NCBI RefSeq assembly: GCF_000389965.1
Contig: NC_021191.1
Location: 3,225,501 to 3,289,500, forward strand
Direction of reading: 5' to 3'
Source of the DNA: Actinoplanes sp. N902-109
GTDB lineage: Bacteria; Actinomycetota; Actinomycetes; Mycobacteriales; Micromonosporaceae
DNA length: 64,000 bases
The translations under genes were made by a program, and so were the position numbers. Shown piece by piece: positions 16,094 to 25,047 of this stretch. Position 1 is the stretch's first letter. Each line of letters begins with the position of its first letter. Below the pieces are notes generated by a model. That model was not told the DNA's origin, did no database searches, and saw only the letters and a program-made list of their open reading frames with translations.

Positions 16094-18192
16094 AGACCTT
16101 GCTCATCGACAATTACGACTCCTTCACCTACAACCTGGCGCACTACCTGGGGGAGATCAACGGCGTCGAGCCCACGGTCATCCGCAACGACGAACCGGAG
16201 TGGCGGTCGGAGCACCTGGATGCCTTCGACAACGTCGTCATCTCGCCCGGCCCGGGTACCCCGGGTGTCGCCGCGGATTTCGGCATCTGCCGCGACGTCG
16301 TCTCCTCGGGCCGGATCCCGTTGCTCGGCGTCTGTCTCGGGCATCAGGGCATCGCGATGCTCGGCGGCGGATCGATCGCGCTGGCGCCGGAACCCCGGCA
16401 CGGTCGCAAGTCACTCGTCAGCCACGACGGCACCGGCTTGTTCGCCGGAATTCCGTCGCCGTACCAGGTCGTGCGGTATCACTCGTGGGCGGTCGACAGC
16501 CTTTCGGACGATCTCGAAGCGCTCGCCCGGACACCCGACGGCGTGCTGATGGCGCTGCGTCATCGTCACCTGCCGCAGTGGGGTGTGCAGTTCCATCCCG
16601 AGTCCATCGCCACGGAGCACGGCCACCGGCTGCTGGCCAACTTCGCCGAGCTGAGTCAGGAGTGGAACCGGCGCCACGGCCGGGCTGTTCGTCCGGCCAA
16701 CCCGCGGCGAGCATCGACGCCGCGGGCGCACACCAACCGGCGAGTGACGTACCAGCTACTGTTCGAGAAGTTCGCTACCGAGTGCGGCGCGGAGCGCGTC
16801 TACGAGGAACTCTTCCTGGGCCGGCCGTTCGCGTTCTGGCTGGACAGCAGCCGTCCCGATCCGCGACTCGGCCGCTTCTCGGTGCTCGGGGCGGCCGAAG
16901 GCCCGCTTGCGGAGGTGGTCACGGCCGACGTTGCGCAGGGCACGGTCACCGTACGGACGGCCGAGCGCACCCACGACGAGACCCGGCCGTTGCTGGACTG
17001 GCTGGACGACCGGCTCGGGAACGCCGGGGTCGTCGGAGCCGAAGGCCTGCCGTTCGACTTTCACGGCGGCTGGGTCGGCTATCTGGGTTACGAGCTCAAG
17101 GCTCAGTGCGGCGCCCGTTCGCGCCACCGTTCCGAACACCCGGACGCCTCGCTGCTGTTCGCGGACCGGTGCGTGGTCTTCGACCACAGCACCCTGACGA
17201 CGTACCTGCTGGCCTTGCACACGGGCGACGAGACGCCGGCCCGGAACTGGCTGAGCCAGGCTCGCGCGCGCATCCAGGTGCTCGCGGACACCCCGCATCG
17301 TTCGACGACGCGCCCGGAGCCGGTCACCGCACCGCTGTCCCTGCGTCATGACCGCGACACCTACCTGAACCTCATCGAGTCCTGTCAGCAGGCCATCACC
17401 GCCGGCGAGAGCTACGAGATCTGCCTGACCAACATGCTCAGCATCGACTGCACGCTCGACGTGTGGCCGGCGTACACCTCGCTGCGCCGGGCCAACCCGG
17501 CGCCGTTCGCGGCCCTGCTGCGCCTGGGTGAGCTGTCGGTCCTGAGCACCTCGCCCGAACGCTTTCTGCGCATCGACAGCGAGCGGCGGGTGGAGGCCCG
17601 GCCGATCAAGGGAACGCGGCCCCGGTCGAGCTCGGCCGAGGAGGACCGGCAACTTCGCAACGACCTGACGACATGCGAGAAGGACCAGGCCGAGAATCTC
17701 ATGATTGTCGATCTGCTGCGCAACGACCTGGCCCAGGCCGCGGCGATCGGCTCGGTCGAGGTCCCGGAGCTGTTCGCGGTGGAGTCCTACGCGACCGTCC
17801 ACCAGCTGGTCAGCACCGTGACGGCGCGGCTGCGCCCCGACCGCAGCCCGGTCGACTGTGTCCGGGCCGCGTTCCCCGGCGGCTCGATGACCGGGGCGCC
17901 GAAGCTACGCAGTATGGAGATCATCGACGAGCTGGAAGATGGGCCTCGCGGCATCTACTCGGGCGCGATCGGATATTTCTCCTTGTCCGGGAGCGTGGAC
18001 CTGAGCATCGCCATCCGCACGCTCGTGGTCCAGCCGGACCGGGTCAGCTACGGGGTCGGTGGCGCGATCGTGGCGATGTCCGACCCGGTCGCCGAGTACG
18101 AGGAGACCGCGGTCAAGGCGACGCCGCTGCTCACCCTGCTCGGCGCCCGCTTCCCGGAGCGGGACATGGCGCAGGTGGCCGGCGATGCCTGA
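16090..18192 (+). CDS. pabAB: Aminodeoxychorismate synthase, fused PabA-PabB
   Basis: The 700-residue protein fuses a glutamine amidotransferase (about residues 1-195; nucleophile C82 in GVCLGHQG, later QFHPESI) to a chorismate-using synthase (about 215-695). The motif PIKGT contains K507; this lysine is characteristic of aminodeoxychorismate synthase, whereas anthranilate synthase has Ala here. Other anchors are ENLMIVDLLRNDL, PGGSMTGAPK and GIYSGAIGYF. It converts chorismate and glutamine to 4-amino-4-deoxychorismate, and with the PabC-like protein gives p-aminobenzoate. The start is GTG, overlapping the previous TGA. Such fusions occur in actinomycete clusters that use p-aminobenzoate or p-aminophenylalanine. 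No chorismate-mutase-type partner is seen, which favours p-aminobenzoate. Confidence 0.92.
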   Translation: MKTLLIDNYDSFTYNLAHYLGEINGVEPTVIRNDEPEWRSEHLDAFDNVVISPGPGTPGVAADFGICRDVVSSGRIPLLGVCLGHQGIAMLGGGSIALAPEPRHGRKSLVSHDGTGLFAGIPSPYQVVRYHSWAVDSLSDDLEALARTPDGVLMALRHRHLPQWGVQFHPESIATEHGHRLLANFAELSQEWNRRHGRAVRPANPRRASTPRAHTNRRVTYQLLFEKFATECGAERVYEELFLGRPFAFWLDSSRPDPRLGRFSVLGAAEGPLAEVVTADVAQGTVTVRTAERTHDETRPLLDWLDDRLGNAGVVGAEGLPFDFHGGWVGYLGYELKAQCGARSRHRSEHPDASLLFADRCVVFDHSTLTTYLLALHTGDETPARNWLSQARARIQVLADTPHRSTTRPEPVTAPLSLRHDRDTYLNLIESCQQAITAGESYEICLTNMLSIDCTLDVWPAYTSLRRANPAPFAALLRLGELSVLSTSPERFLRIDSERRVEARPIKGTRPRSSSAEEDRQLRNDLTTCEKDQAENLMIVDLLRNDLAQAAAIGSVEVPELFAVESYATVHQLVSTVTARLRPDRSPVDCVRAAFPGGSMTGAPKLRSMEIIDELEDGPRGIYSGAIGYFSLSGSVDLSIAIRTLVVQPDRVSYGVGGAIVAMSDPVAEYEETAVKATPLLTLLGARFPERDMAQVAGDA

Positions 18193-19357
18193 GCTCGTGG
18201 CAGTCACCGGCATCGGGGTGTGCACGGCCTTCGGCGCCGGGGTGGACGCCGTGCGGCGTGGCGTCTTCGGCGGCACGGCGGCGTTCGCGCCGGTGACCCG
18301 GTTCGATGCCGCCCCGTACCGCAACCGGTTCGCAGCCGTGTTACCGGACGACCACGCGGTCTGGGCGTCGGGCTCGCCCGCGCAGCTGGACCTGTTGCGC
18401 GCCTGTACGACAGAGGCCCTCGACGGCGCACGCACTCGCGCAAAGGGAGCGCCCTTCCTGCTCGGCACATTGGGCGACCGGTCGGGTGTCCTGGACTTCT
18501 GGCGAGCGGAGGAAGACCATGCCGGGTACGACGACGCCCGGCTCGGCGTCAGCTCGCCGGCCGCGCTGGCAGCCGTCGCAGCACAGGAGTTCGGTTTCGG
18601 CTCGGCGACCGCGTTCAGCAACGCCTGCACCGCCTCGACCACCGCACTGGCGTACGGCGCGCAGCTGATCCGTTCGGGAGACGTGGACCTCGTCGTTTGC
18701 GGTGGCTCGTACGTGGTGTCCGAGGACATCTTCGCCAAGTTCGACGCCGGTGGCGCGTTCAGCGGTCACGGTGTGGTCCGCCCCTTCTGCCGGCAGCGTG
18801 ACGGCATGCTGCACGGCGACGGGGCCGCCGTCCTGGTGCTGGAGTCCGTGCCATCCGCGCGCCGACGCGGCGCGCAGACGCTCGCCCTGCTGCGCGGGTG
18901 GGGATTGTCCGCGGACGCGCACCACCCCATCCAGCCCGATCCCGCCGGGCACGGCATGGCCCTGGCCATGCGTGCGGCAATGCGGGTCGCCGGTTGCTCC
19001 CCGGACGACATCGGCTACGTGAACGCGCACGGCACCGGAACGCCGGTCAACGACAAGGCCGAGACCGCGGCCCTGTACGACGTTTTCGGCGCCCGCGCGG
19101 GCACGGTCCCGGTGAGTTCCACCAAGGGTGCGACCGGGCACATGCTGGAGGCCACCGGCGCCGTCGAGGCCGTGATCACCGTGCTGGCCCTCGGGGACCA
19201 GCGGATCCCGCCCACCGCCGGCTTCCTCGACCCGGACCCGGACTGCGCCCTGGACTGCGTGCCCAACCGGGGCCGCGCCGCCAGCCCGACCTACGCCCTG
19301 TCGCTGAATGCCGCGTTCGGGGGAGCGAACGCCGCCCTGCTGTTCGGCACCGAGTGA
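18185..19357 (+). CDS. FabF-type beta-ketoacyl synthase
   Basis: The 390-residue stand-alone ketosynthase has an intact Cys-His-His set: Cys in FSNACTAST, the first His in NAHGTGTPVND and the second in TKGATGHMLEATG. The NACTAST context departs from the modular-PKS DTACSSS. The ATG at 18185 overlaps the end of pabAB by 8 bases. It could perform one or more condensations on the ACPs in this operon, starting from the group activated by the adjacent ligase. No ketoreductase or dehydratase partner is recognisable in block 1, except possibly the aldo/keto reductase at 5569. The half-length ketosynthase-like protein at 21442 may be its partner. Confidence 0.88.
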   Translation: MPELVAVTGIGVCTAFGAGVDAVRRGVFGGTAAFAPVTRFDAAPYRNRFAAVLPDDHAVWASGSPAQLDLLRACTTEALDGARTRAKGAPFLLGTLGDRSGVLDFWRAEEDHAGYDDARLGVSSPAALAAVAAQEFGFGSATAFSNACTASTTALAYGAQLIRSGDVDLVVCGGSYVVSEDIFAKFDAGGAFSGHGVVRPFCRQRDGMLHGDGAAVLVLESVPSARRRGAQTLALLRGWGLSADAHHPIQPDPAGHGMALAMRAAMRVAGCSPDDIGYVNAHGTGTPVNDKAETAALYDVFGARAGTVPVSSTKGATGHMLEATGAVEAVITVLALGDQRIPPTAGFLDPDPDCALDCVPNRGRAASPTYALSLNAAFGGANAALLFGTE

Positions 19358-19370
19358 GATGAGGCCATCG

Positions 19371-20771
19371 ATGACATCCACGCCGCACTGGTGGGGTGCG
19401 GGACTGCTGGAGAACGAGGATCCCGCTGCCGTGTTCGCTCGCATCGAGGGTGCCGTGACGTTCGGCGAGCTGGCCCGCCGGGTGGGTGAGCACGCTCGTC
19501 GCTTCGCGTCGGCCGGGATCGGTGCCGGTCGGTCGGTAGCCCTGTGCCTGCCGCCGAGCTTCACGCTGATCGAGGTGCTGCTGGCGCTCTGGAGCGAGGG
19601 GGCGACGGTTGTCCTCGTCGACTCCCGGCACACCGCCTCCGAGCTTGCTCGGCTGCTGGAGTTGAGCCGCCCGCAGACGCTGGTCACGGCTCCGGCCGCG
19701 GCGATCGGCTCAGCGTCGACCGACGAATGCCGGGTCGACATGGTGGAGTTGCCGGACGGGCGCCCCGCCACCGGCAAGCACTGCCTGATCCAGTTCAGCT
19801 CCGGGTCGACCGGCACACCGAAGATGATCGGCCGGTCGAGCCGGTCGCTCCTTGCCGAGCTGGCCAAATACGCGGCGCTGCCGGGCATGCCGGGCGTCGG
19901 CGAGAAGGTGCTCGTGCTCAACTCGCCCGTACACACGATGGGTCTGGTCGGCGGAATCTTGCACGGGCTCAACGTGGGCGCCGAGAGCGTGCTGCCCACC
20001 GGGCACGGCCTCGGGACGCTGCTGCGCGGGCCGCAGGCGGTCGGCATCCAGGCGATTCTGGGCGTGCCGATGCACTTCGACGTGATCTCGCGGACCAGCG
20101 CCGTGCAGCTACCCGCGCTGCGGCTTGCCGTTTCGGCCGGCGAGCTGATGAGGGACGAGCTGTGGTCGCGGTTCCACGAGCGCTTCGCGATTCCCATCAG
20201 CCCGGTGTACGGCACCACCGAGACCGGGATCCTCACGGCCGACCTGGTCACAGCCTGCCCGCCCCCGTCGGTCGGGAAAGTTCTCCCGGAGAACCGGGTC
20301 AAGGTCGAGAACGACGAGGTCCAGGTGTACGTGGGCGAGTCACCGTACCTGGGCCCCGGCGCGGACGACCGGGTACGGGACGGCTGGCTGCGCACCTTCG
20401 ACCGGGGAGCGTTCACCGCCGATGGACGCCTCGCGCTGTACGGCCGTAGCGACTCGCTGGCGGTGATCGGCGGTCTCAAGGTCGACCTGCGAGAAGTGGA
20501 GGCGTTGGTGAGCCGTCATCCGGGTGTCGCCGACGCCGTGGTGGTCCACGACTCGTCGATCAAGGCATACGTCCGGTCCCAGGCGGACCGCGTCGCGGTC
20601 GCCGACCTCATCGCCTGGTGCCGGGAGCACCTGTCCGGCTTCAAGATCCCGAGCACCTTCATCATCTGCGACACCCTGCCCCGTACGGTCTCCGGAAAGG
20701 TCGTGCGGGATCCGGACGCCCTGCGGCAGCATGCCGAGGCCCACCGCTTCGCGGGGGAGGCGGTGCGATGA
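19371..20771 (+). CDS. Acyl/aryl-AMP ligase (ANL superfamily)
   Basis: The 466-residue adenylate-forming enzyme has the P-loop FSSGSTGTPKM, the A5-like YGTTETG and the C-terminal hinge/core FDRGAFTADGRLALYGRSD. It ends with the catalytic lysine segment LPRTVSGKVVRD. It is slightly shorter than acyl-CoA ligases and has no fused carrier, so it probably loads one of the ACPs in trans. p-Aminobenzoate is the obvious candidate substrate because pabAB lies 1.2 kb upstream, but I cannot read substrate specificity from the sequence. I place the start at ATG 19371, with GAGG six bases upstream; an in-frame ATG at 19359 is possible. Confidence 0.82.
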   Translation: MTSTPHWWGAGLLENEDPAAVFARIEGAVTFGELARRVGEHARRFASAGIGAGRSVALCLPPSFTLIEVLLALWSEGATVVLVDSRHTASELARLLELSRPQTLVTAPAAAIGSASTDECRVDMVELPDGRPATGKHCLIQFSSGSTGTPKMIGRSSRSLLAELAKYAALPGMPGVGEKVLVLNSPVHTMGLVGGILHGLNVGAESVLPTGHGLGTLLRGPQAVGIQAILGVPMHFDVISRTSAVQLPALRLAVSAGELMRDELWSRFHERFAIPISPVYGTTETGILTADLVTACPPPSVGKVLPENRVKVENDEVQVYVGESPYLGPGADDRVRDGWLRTFDRGAFTADGRLALYGRSDSLAVIGGLKVDLREVEALVSRHPGVADAVVVHDSSIKAYVRSQADRVAVADLIAWCREHLSGFKIPSTFIICDTLPRTVSGKVVRDPDALRQHAEAHRFAGEAVR

Positions 20772-21445
20772 ACCTCGATCCGGCCACGCGCCTGGCCCGG
20801 CGTCCGGCGCAGCGCACCGGCCCGGTCGTGTGCTCACTGCTGGGACGGGACTGGGACGTGCTGCGAGGCGTCCACTGCCCGGCCGACGACTTCTCGACGG
20901 CGTACTTCACCGCGCACCTGCCGTACGGGCCGGGCCCGTTCCTGGAGATGGGTTGCGGTGCCGGGGTCACCGCGATCACCGCGGCGCTCCAGGGCAGCAG
21001 CCAGGTGATGGCGGTCGACGTGAGCGCCGCGGCCGTGCGCAACACCGAGTTGAACGCCCGCCGGCACGGCGTGGCCGACACCGTGCGCGCCGTCCACAGC
21101 GACCTGTTCACCGACGTGCCGGCAGGCGAGTACGACGTCATCTTCTGGAATTCGTCGTTCGTCGACGCACCGGCGCCGGAGGGCTTGCCCGCGGACCTCG
21201 CGCGAATAGTGTTCGATCCCGGCTACTCGCTCCACCGGCGTTACCTGCACGAGGCCCAGCAGTTCCTGCCCCCCTGCGGACGGCTGCTGCTCGGCTTCGG
21301 CAGCCTGGGCAATCACGATCTGCTCGAGCGTCTCGCCGGCGAGGCGGGACTGCGTCCGGTGGTACGCGACTCGGTGACCGTTCCGGGCCCGGCCCGGCTC
21401 GGGTACTCACTCATCGAGCTCGTCCGGACGGGGGGCGCCGGATGA
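20768..21445 (+). CDS. SAM-dependent methyltransferase (HemK/PrmA-like fold)
   Basis: The 225-residue class I methyltransferase has motif I as FLEMGCGAGVTAI, an acidic motif II in VMAVDVSAAAV, and FWNSSFVD where HemK relatives have NPPY/F. Loss of the NPPY tetrapeptide argues against a glutamine or adenine N-methyltransferase. C- or O-methylation of a biosynthetic intermediate is likelier, but unproven. The ATG overlaps the upstream TGA, and the end overlaps the next start in the same way, so expression is tightly coupled to the ligase and the ketosynthase-like protein. Confidence 0.75.
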   Translation: MNLDPATRLARRPAQRTGPVVCSLLGRDWDVLRGVHCPADDFSTAYFTAHLPYGPGPFLEMGCGAGVTAITAALQGSSQVMAVDVSAAAVRNTELNARRHGVADTVRAVHSDLFTDVPAGEYDVIFWNSSFVDAPAPEGLPADLARIVFDPGYSLHRRYLHEAQQFLPPCGRLLLGFGSLGNHDLLERLAGEAGLRPVVRDSVTVPGPARLGYSLIELVRTGGAG

Positions 21446-22173
21446 CCGCCGGTCCGGTTTTCGCCGTCAAGAGCCTGAGCTGCCTGGACCCCCGGTGGGA
21501 AGCCGGGTCGCTGCCGGCCGTGGCGGGCTTCGCCCACTCCCGTTTCGGTCCGCTCGTTGTCGCCGTCGGTACCGCCTGTCTCGACCGCGCTCCCGGTGGA
21601 GCCGCCGGTGGTGCGGCGACGGCGCTGGTTCTGGCCAGCGGCCACGGTGACACCGAGACCCTGGACGGCGCGTCGCGTCGGCTCGCCACCGGCCGGCCGG
21701 TCGGCCCGTTGCTGTTCTTCCAGTCGGCGCCCACCGCGGCGCTCGGGCACCTCTCCCGGGTCCACGGCTTCCTCGGCCCCATGATCTGCGTCTCGGCACC
21801 CGGGACAGAGCTGCTCCCACGTGCTTTCGCCGTCGCCGACATCCTGCTGGGGCTGGCGGGCATCCGGGACGTCCTCCTGGTCGGCGCCGAATCCGCCGCC
21901 AACCCGCGGGTCGCGCGGCTGGAGCGGGCCGAGCCGTCGGCCCACACCAGGGCACCCGCCCTGGAGGCGGCCTTCGCCCTGCTGCTCAGCCGGCCTGTCG
22001 ACGACGGGGGGATGCTGCTCCGCGCCGCCGTTCACCCCCCGAGTGACGATGCCGGCGACCTCGGCTGGCTGGACGGCGCCCTGCAGCTCTGCCGGCAAGG
22101 TGAGCGCATGGTGCGACTCGGGGCAGGCGCTGCGGCGTCGTCCGCCGGCACCTTGACCTGGGTGGCGTCATGA
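21442..22173 (+). CDS. Half-length ketosynthase-like protein without catalytic cysteine
   Basis: The 243-residue protein resembles only the N-terminal half of a thiolase-fold ketosynthase, of the kind found in aryl-polyene clusters or as chain-length-factor relatives. FFQSAPTAALGHLSRVHGF corresponds to the usual region before the nucleophile elbow. At the elbow itself, CVSAPGTELL replaces DTACSSSL, so the catalytic Cys is absent, and both histidine motifs of the C-terminal half are missing. It cannot condense on its own. A structural or chain-length role with the FabF-type enzyme at 18185 is plausible. ATGA overlaps mark both ends, so it is not a random truncation of the operon. Confidence 0.65.
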   Translation: MTAGPVFAVKSLSCLDPRWEAGSLPAVAGFAHSRFGPLVVAVGTACLDRAPGGAAGGAATALVLASGHGDTETLDGASRRLATGRPVGPLLFFQSAPTAALGHLSRVHGFLGPMICVSAPGTELLPRAFAVADILLGLAGIRDVLLVGAESAANPRVARLERAEPSAHTRAPALEAAFALLLSRPVDDGGMLLRAAVHPPSDDAGDLGWLDGALQLCRQGERMVRLGAGAAASSAGTLTWVAS

Positions 22174-23708
22174 TGCTCTATCAGTGGTTCGCCGCATCCG
22201 CAGCCCGCCACGGAGATCAGCCGGCCCTGGAGATCGGCGGTGTACGCCACAGTTATCGGCAGCTCGCGGACATGGCGGAGGCTCTCGCGGCGCGCATCGT
22301 GCACGAATCGGACGTCGTACCCGCGCGGATCGGTCTGCTGGCCGAGCGCAACCTGCTCGCCTATGTCGGCTATCTCGCCGTTCAGCGGCTGGGCAGCTGC
22401 GTCGTCCCGCTCAACCCGGCATTTCCCGAAGCACGGACCCGGCAGATGGTGGCCGCCTCCGGTGCGGGCCTGGTGCTGGCCGACACCCGGTCGGCCGCTT
22501 CGGGCCTCACCGGTGTCCGTACGCTGGCTCTGCACCCGGCACGGGAGGCGACCGGGCTGCCCCCGGCGCTGCCGCTGGCCGACGCCCCCGAGTCGGCGGC
22601 TTACCTGCTGTTCACCTCCGGTTCCACGGGATCTCCCAAGGGCGTGCCGATCACGCATCGCAACGTCTCCGCCTTCCTGACGACGGTCCAGGACCGGTAC
22701 GGCTTGGCCCCCGGCGCCCGCTGCTCACAGACCTTCGACCTGACCTTCGACCTGTCCGTGTTCGACATGTTCGCGGTCTGGGCCGCCGGTGCCACTGTGG
22801 TCGTCGCGAGCCGCAACGACCTGTTGCGACCTGTGCGGTTCGTCGCCGACAACGCCCTCACCCACTGGTTCTCGGTGCCCTCGGCGATCAGCCGGGCGCA
22901 GGCCAGCGGGCGGCTGGCGCCGGACAGCATGCCGTCGCTGCGGCACAGCCTGTTCTGCGGCGAGCCGCTCACCTGCCAGCAGGCCCGGGCCTGGCTGGCA
23001 GCCGCCTCGAACAGCTCGCTGACCAACCTGTACGGGCCGACCGAACTGACGATCAGCTGCAGTGACTATGTCGTGCCCCGGGATCCCGGCGACTGGCCGT
23101 CCACGCCCACCGGGATCCTGCCCATCGGCTTGCCCTACCCGGGCATCGAGTACGCCATCCTCGACGGATCCGGTCGGATGGTGCCGGAGGGTGAGCTGTG
23201 CATGCGGGGGGCGCAGCGCTTCGCCGGTTATCTGGACCCGGCGGCCAACAGCGGCCGGTTCCACCCCGACATCGGGGCGGGGGCCGCGGTGGTCGCGCCG
23301 GACCACTGGTATCGCACGGGGGACCGGGTGACCCTGCGCGACGGCCAGCTGAGCTTCCTCGGGCGGACCGACCAGCAGATCAAGATCAACGGATACCGGG
23401 TGGAGCTCGGCGAGATCGAGGCCGGCCTGCGCGACCTTGCGGGTGTGACAGACGTCGTCGTGGTGGCTCGTCCCGAGACGGCTGATGCGCTCGGGCTCTA
23501 CGCGGTGTGCGTGGCGCCGGGCCAGGATCCAGCCGATCTGCGTGCCGAACTGGCTCGCCGTCTGCCGTCCTACATGGTCCCTCGGCGGATCCTGCTCGCG
23601 ACCAAGCTTCCCTGCAACGCCAATGGTAAATTGGACCGCCGAGCGGCATTGTCCTTCGTCGATTCGACAATTGCCTCGACGGCGGTCTCGCGATCTGTTA
23701 GTGGTTAA
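22170..23708 (+). CDS. Stand-alone NRPS-type adenylation protein
   Basis: The 512-residue single A domain has A3 LFTSGSTGSPKG, A4-like TFDLSVFDMF (Asp at the amino-binding position), A5 NLYGPTELT, A7/A8 YRTGDRV and QIKINGYRVELGEIE, and A10 CNANGKLDRRA. The Asp suggests an alpha-amino acid substrate; I cannot assign which. No carrier is fused, so it should load one of the two operon ACPs, giving the aminoacyl-ACP on which the flavoprotein and transglutaminase-like protein could act. The ATG overlaps the previous stop. A 43-base gap follows before the exporter gene. Confidence 0.85.
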   Translation: MMLYQWFAASAARHGDQPALEIGGVRHSYRQLADMAEALAARIVHESDVVPARIGLLAERNLLAYVGYLAVQRLGSCVVPLNPAFPEARTRQMVAASGAGLVLADTRSAASGLTGVRTLALHPAREATGLPPALPLADAPESAAYLLFTSGSTGSPKGVPITHRNVSAFLTTVQDRYGLAPGARCSQTFDLTFDLSVFDMFAVWAAGATVVVASRNDLLRPVRFVADNALTHWFSVPSAISRAQASGRLAPDSMPSLRHSLFCGEPLTCQQARAWLAAASNSSLTNLYGPTELTISCSDYVVPRDPGDWPSTPTGILPIGLPYPGIEYAILDGSGRMVPEGELCMRGAQRFAGYLDPAANSGRFHPDIGAGAAVVAPDHWYRTGDRVTLRDGQLSFLGRTDQQIKINGYRVELGEIEAGLRDLAGVTDVVVVARPETADALGLYAVCVAPGQDPADLRAELARRLPSYMVPRRILLATKLPCNANGKLDRRAALSFVDSTIASTAVSRSVSG

Positions 23709-23751
23709 CCCGTCCGCTCACCACTCACCTCGACAACGGGAGTCTCGTCCT

Positions 23752-24987
23752 ATGGTCGGCCAATACCGACGGCTGTTCTCCGCGGAAGGCAGTGTGGCTT
23801 TCACGCTGGCCGGCATCATCGCCCGTCTTCCCATGGGTATGTTCGGTGTCAGCATCGTGCTCCTCGTGGCCGATACTCGCGGCTCCTATGCCGTGGCCGG
23901 GGGTGTGTCGGCGATCGGCCTCGTCGGCGTCGCCGTCTGCGCGCCGATCGTCGGCCGGCTGGTCGACCGGTACGGGCAGGCCCGGGTCGCCGTCCCGGCT
24001 ACCGTGATCTCTGTGGTCGCGTGCACCGGCACGGTGTTGTGCGCCAAGTACGACGCGCCGGTCTGGACGCTCTTCGTCACGTACCTCCTCTCGGCCGGCG
24101 TCCCGTTCGTGGGAACCATGGCCCGGGCCCGCTGGGTGCGCATCTACCAGGGCCAGCCGGACATGATGCAGGCGGCCAACGCGTTCGAGCGGGTCGTCGA
24201 CGAGGTCGTCTTCATCTCCGGTCCGGCCATCGCCGCCCTGCTGTGCGGGGCGATCGGTCCCGCCGCCGGGCTGACCACCGCCAACGCCCTGCTGCTGGTG
24301 GGCACTCTGCTCTTCGCCGCCCAGCGCAAGACGGAGCCGGCCCCGATCAAGGTCGAGGACGGCCAGAAACCCGGCCGCCTGCTCGTGCCCGGGATCAGCG
24401 CCGCAGTCGCCCTGTTCCCCGTGCTCGGTCTGTCCGCAGGCGCCATGGAGATCACCACGGTCGCGTACGTCACCGCGGAGAGTTCCCGGTCGATCTCCGG
24501 TGTGTTCCTGGCCCTCATCGGACTCGGCTCGTGCCTGTCCGGCCTCTACTTCGGCACGCTCACGTTCAAGGGCGACACGCGCAGGCGCACCCTCGCGCTC
24601 TCGGCGATCCTCTGCGTCTGCCTCCTGCCCGTCCCGCTGGTCATCGGCGGCAACCTGCTGCTGTTCGGTGTGTGGACATTTGTCGTGGGAGCGGCGATGG
24701 CGCCGACGATGATCACCAGCATGGGCCTGCTGCAGGAGCTGACCCCCGAGGAGCGGATCAACGAGGGGATGTCGCTCGCGGACGCCGGCGTGGTGGTCGG
24801 CATGGCCGTCGGCTCGTCCGTCAGCGGGCTGCTCGTCACCCACGTCAGCGACACGTCCGGCTTCCTGATCCCGACCGGTGCGGGTCTGCTCGCGCTGCTG
24901 ATGGCGGGGGCCGGCGCCAGGTGGTGGAAGGCCACCAAGGCGACGCCGGTGCTGGCGCCCACGGAGTCCTCGACCGCATCTTCCTGA
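23752..24987 (+). CDS. MFS drug-export-like transporter
   Basis: The 411-residue integral membrane protein has about 12 hydrophobic helices and the MFS loop pattern GRLVDRYGQARV after the second helix. This is the DHA-type arrangement of actinomycete self-resistance exporters. The second half repeats the fold, with a short charged loop around residues 195-215. It probably exports the block 1 product across the cytoplasmic membrane. The ATG at 23752 follows a 43-base gap; an upstream extension in this frame lies inside the adenylation gene and is not credible. Confidence 0.85.
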   Translation: MVGQYRRLFSAEGSVAFTLAGIIARLPMGMFGVSIVLLVADTRGSYAVAGGVSAIGLVGVAVCAPIVGRLVDRYGQARVAVPATVISVVACTGTVLCAKYDAPVWTLFVTYLLSAGVPFVGTMARARWVRIYQGQPDMMQAANAFERVVDEVVFISGPAIAALLCGAIGPAAGLTTANALLLVGTLLFAAQRKTEPAPIKVEDGQKPGRLLVPGISAAVALFPVLGLSAGAMEITTVAYVTAESSRSISGVFLALIGLGSCLSGLYFGTLTFKGDTRRRTLALSAILCVCLLPVPLVIGGNLLLFGVWTFVVGAAMAPTMITSMGLLQELTPEERINEGMSLADAGVVVGMAVGSSVSGLLVTHVSDTSGFLIPTGAGLLALLMAGAGARWWKATKATPVLAPTESSTASS

Positions 24988-25047
24988 AACCCGGTGGTGG
25001 GGCCACGTCCGGAATAGGAAATGCGCTAATCAGAAAGGGACACAGTC

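Noticed and set aside
16090..18192. Anthranilate synthase or phenazine-type ADIC synthase
   Set aside because: The PIKGT lysine marks the aminodeoxychorismate type; anthranilate and ADIC enzymes lack it.
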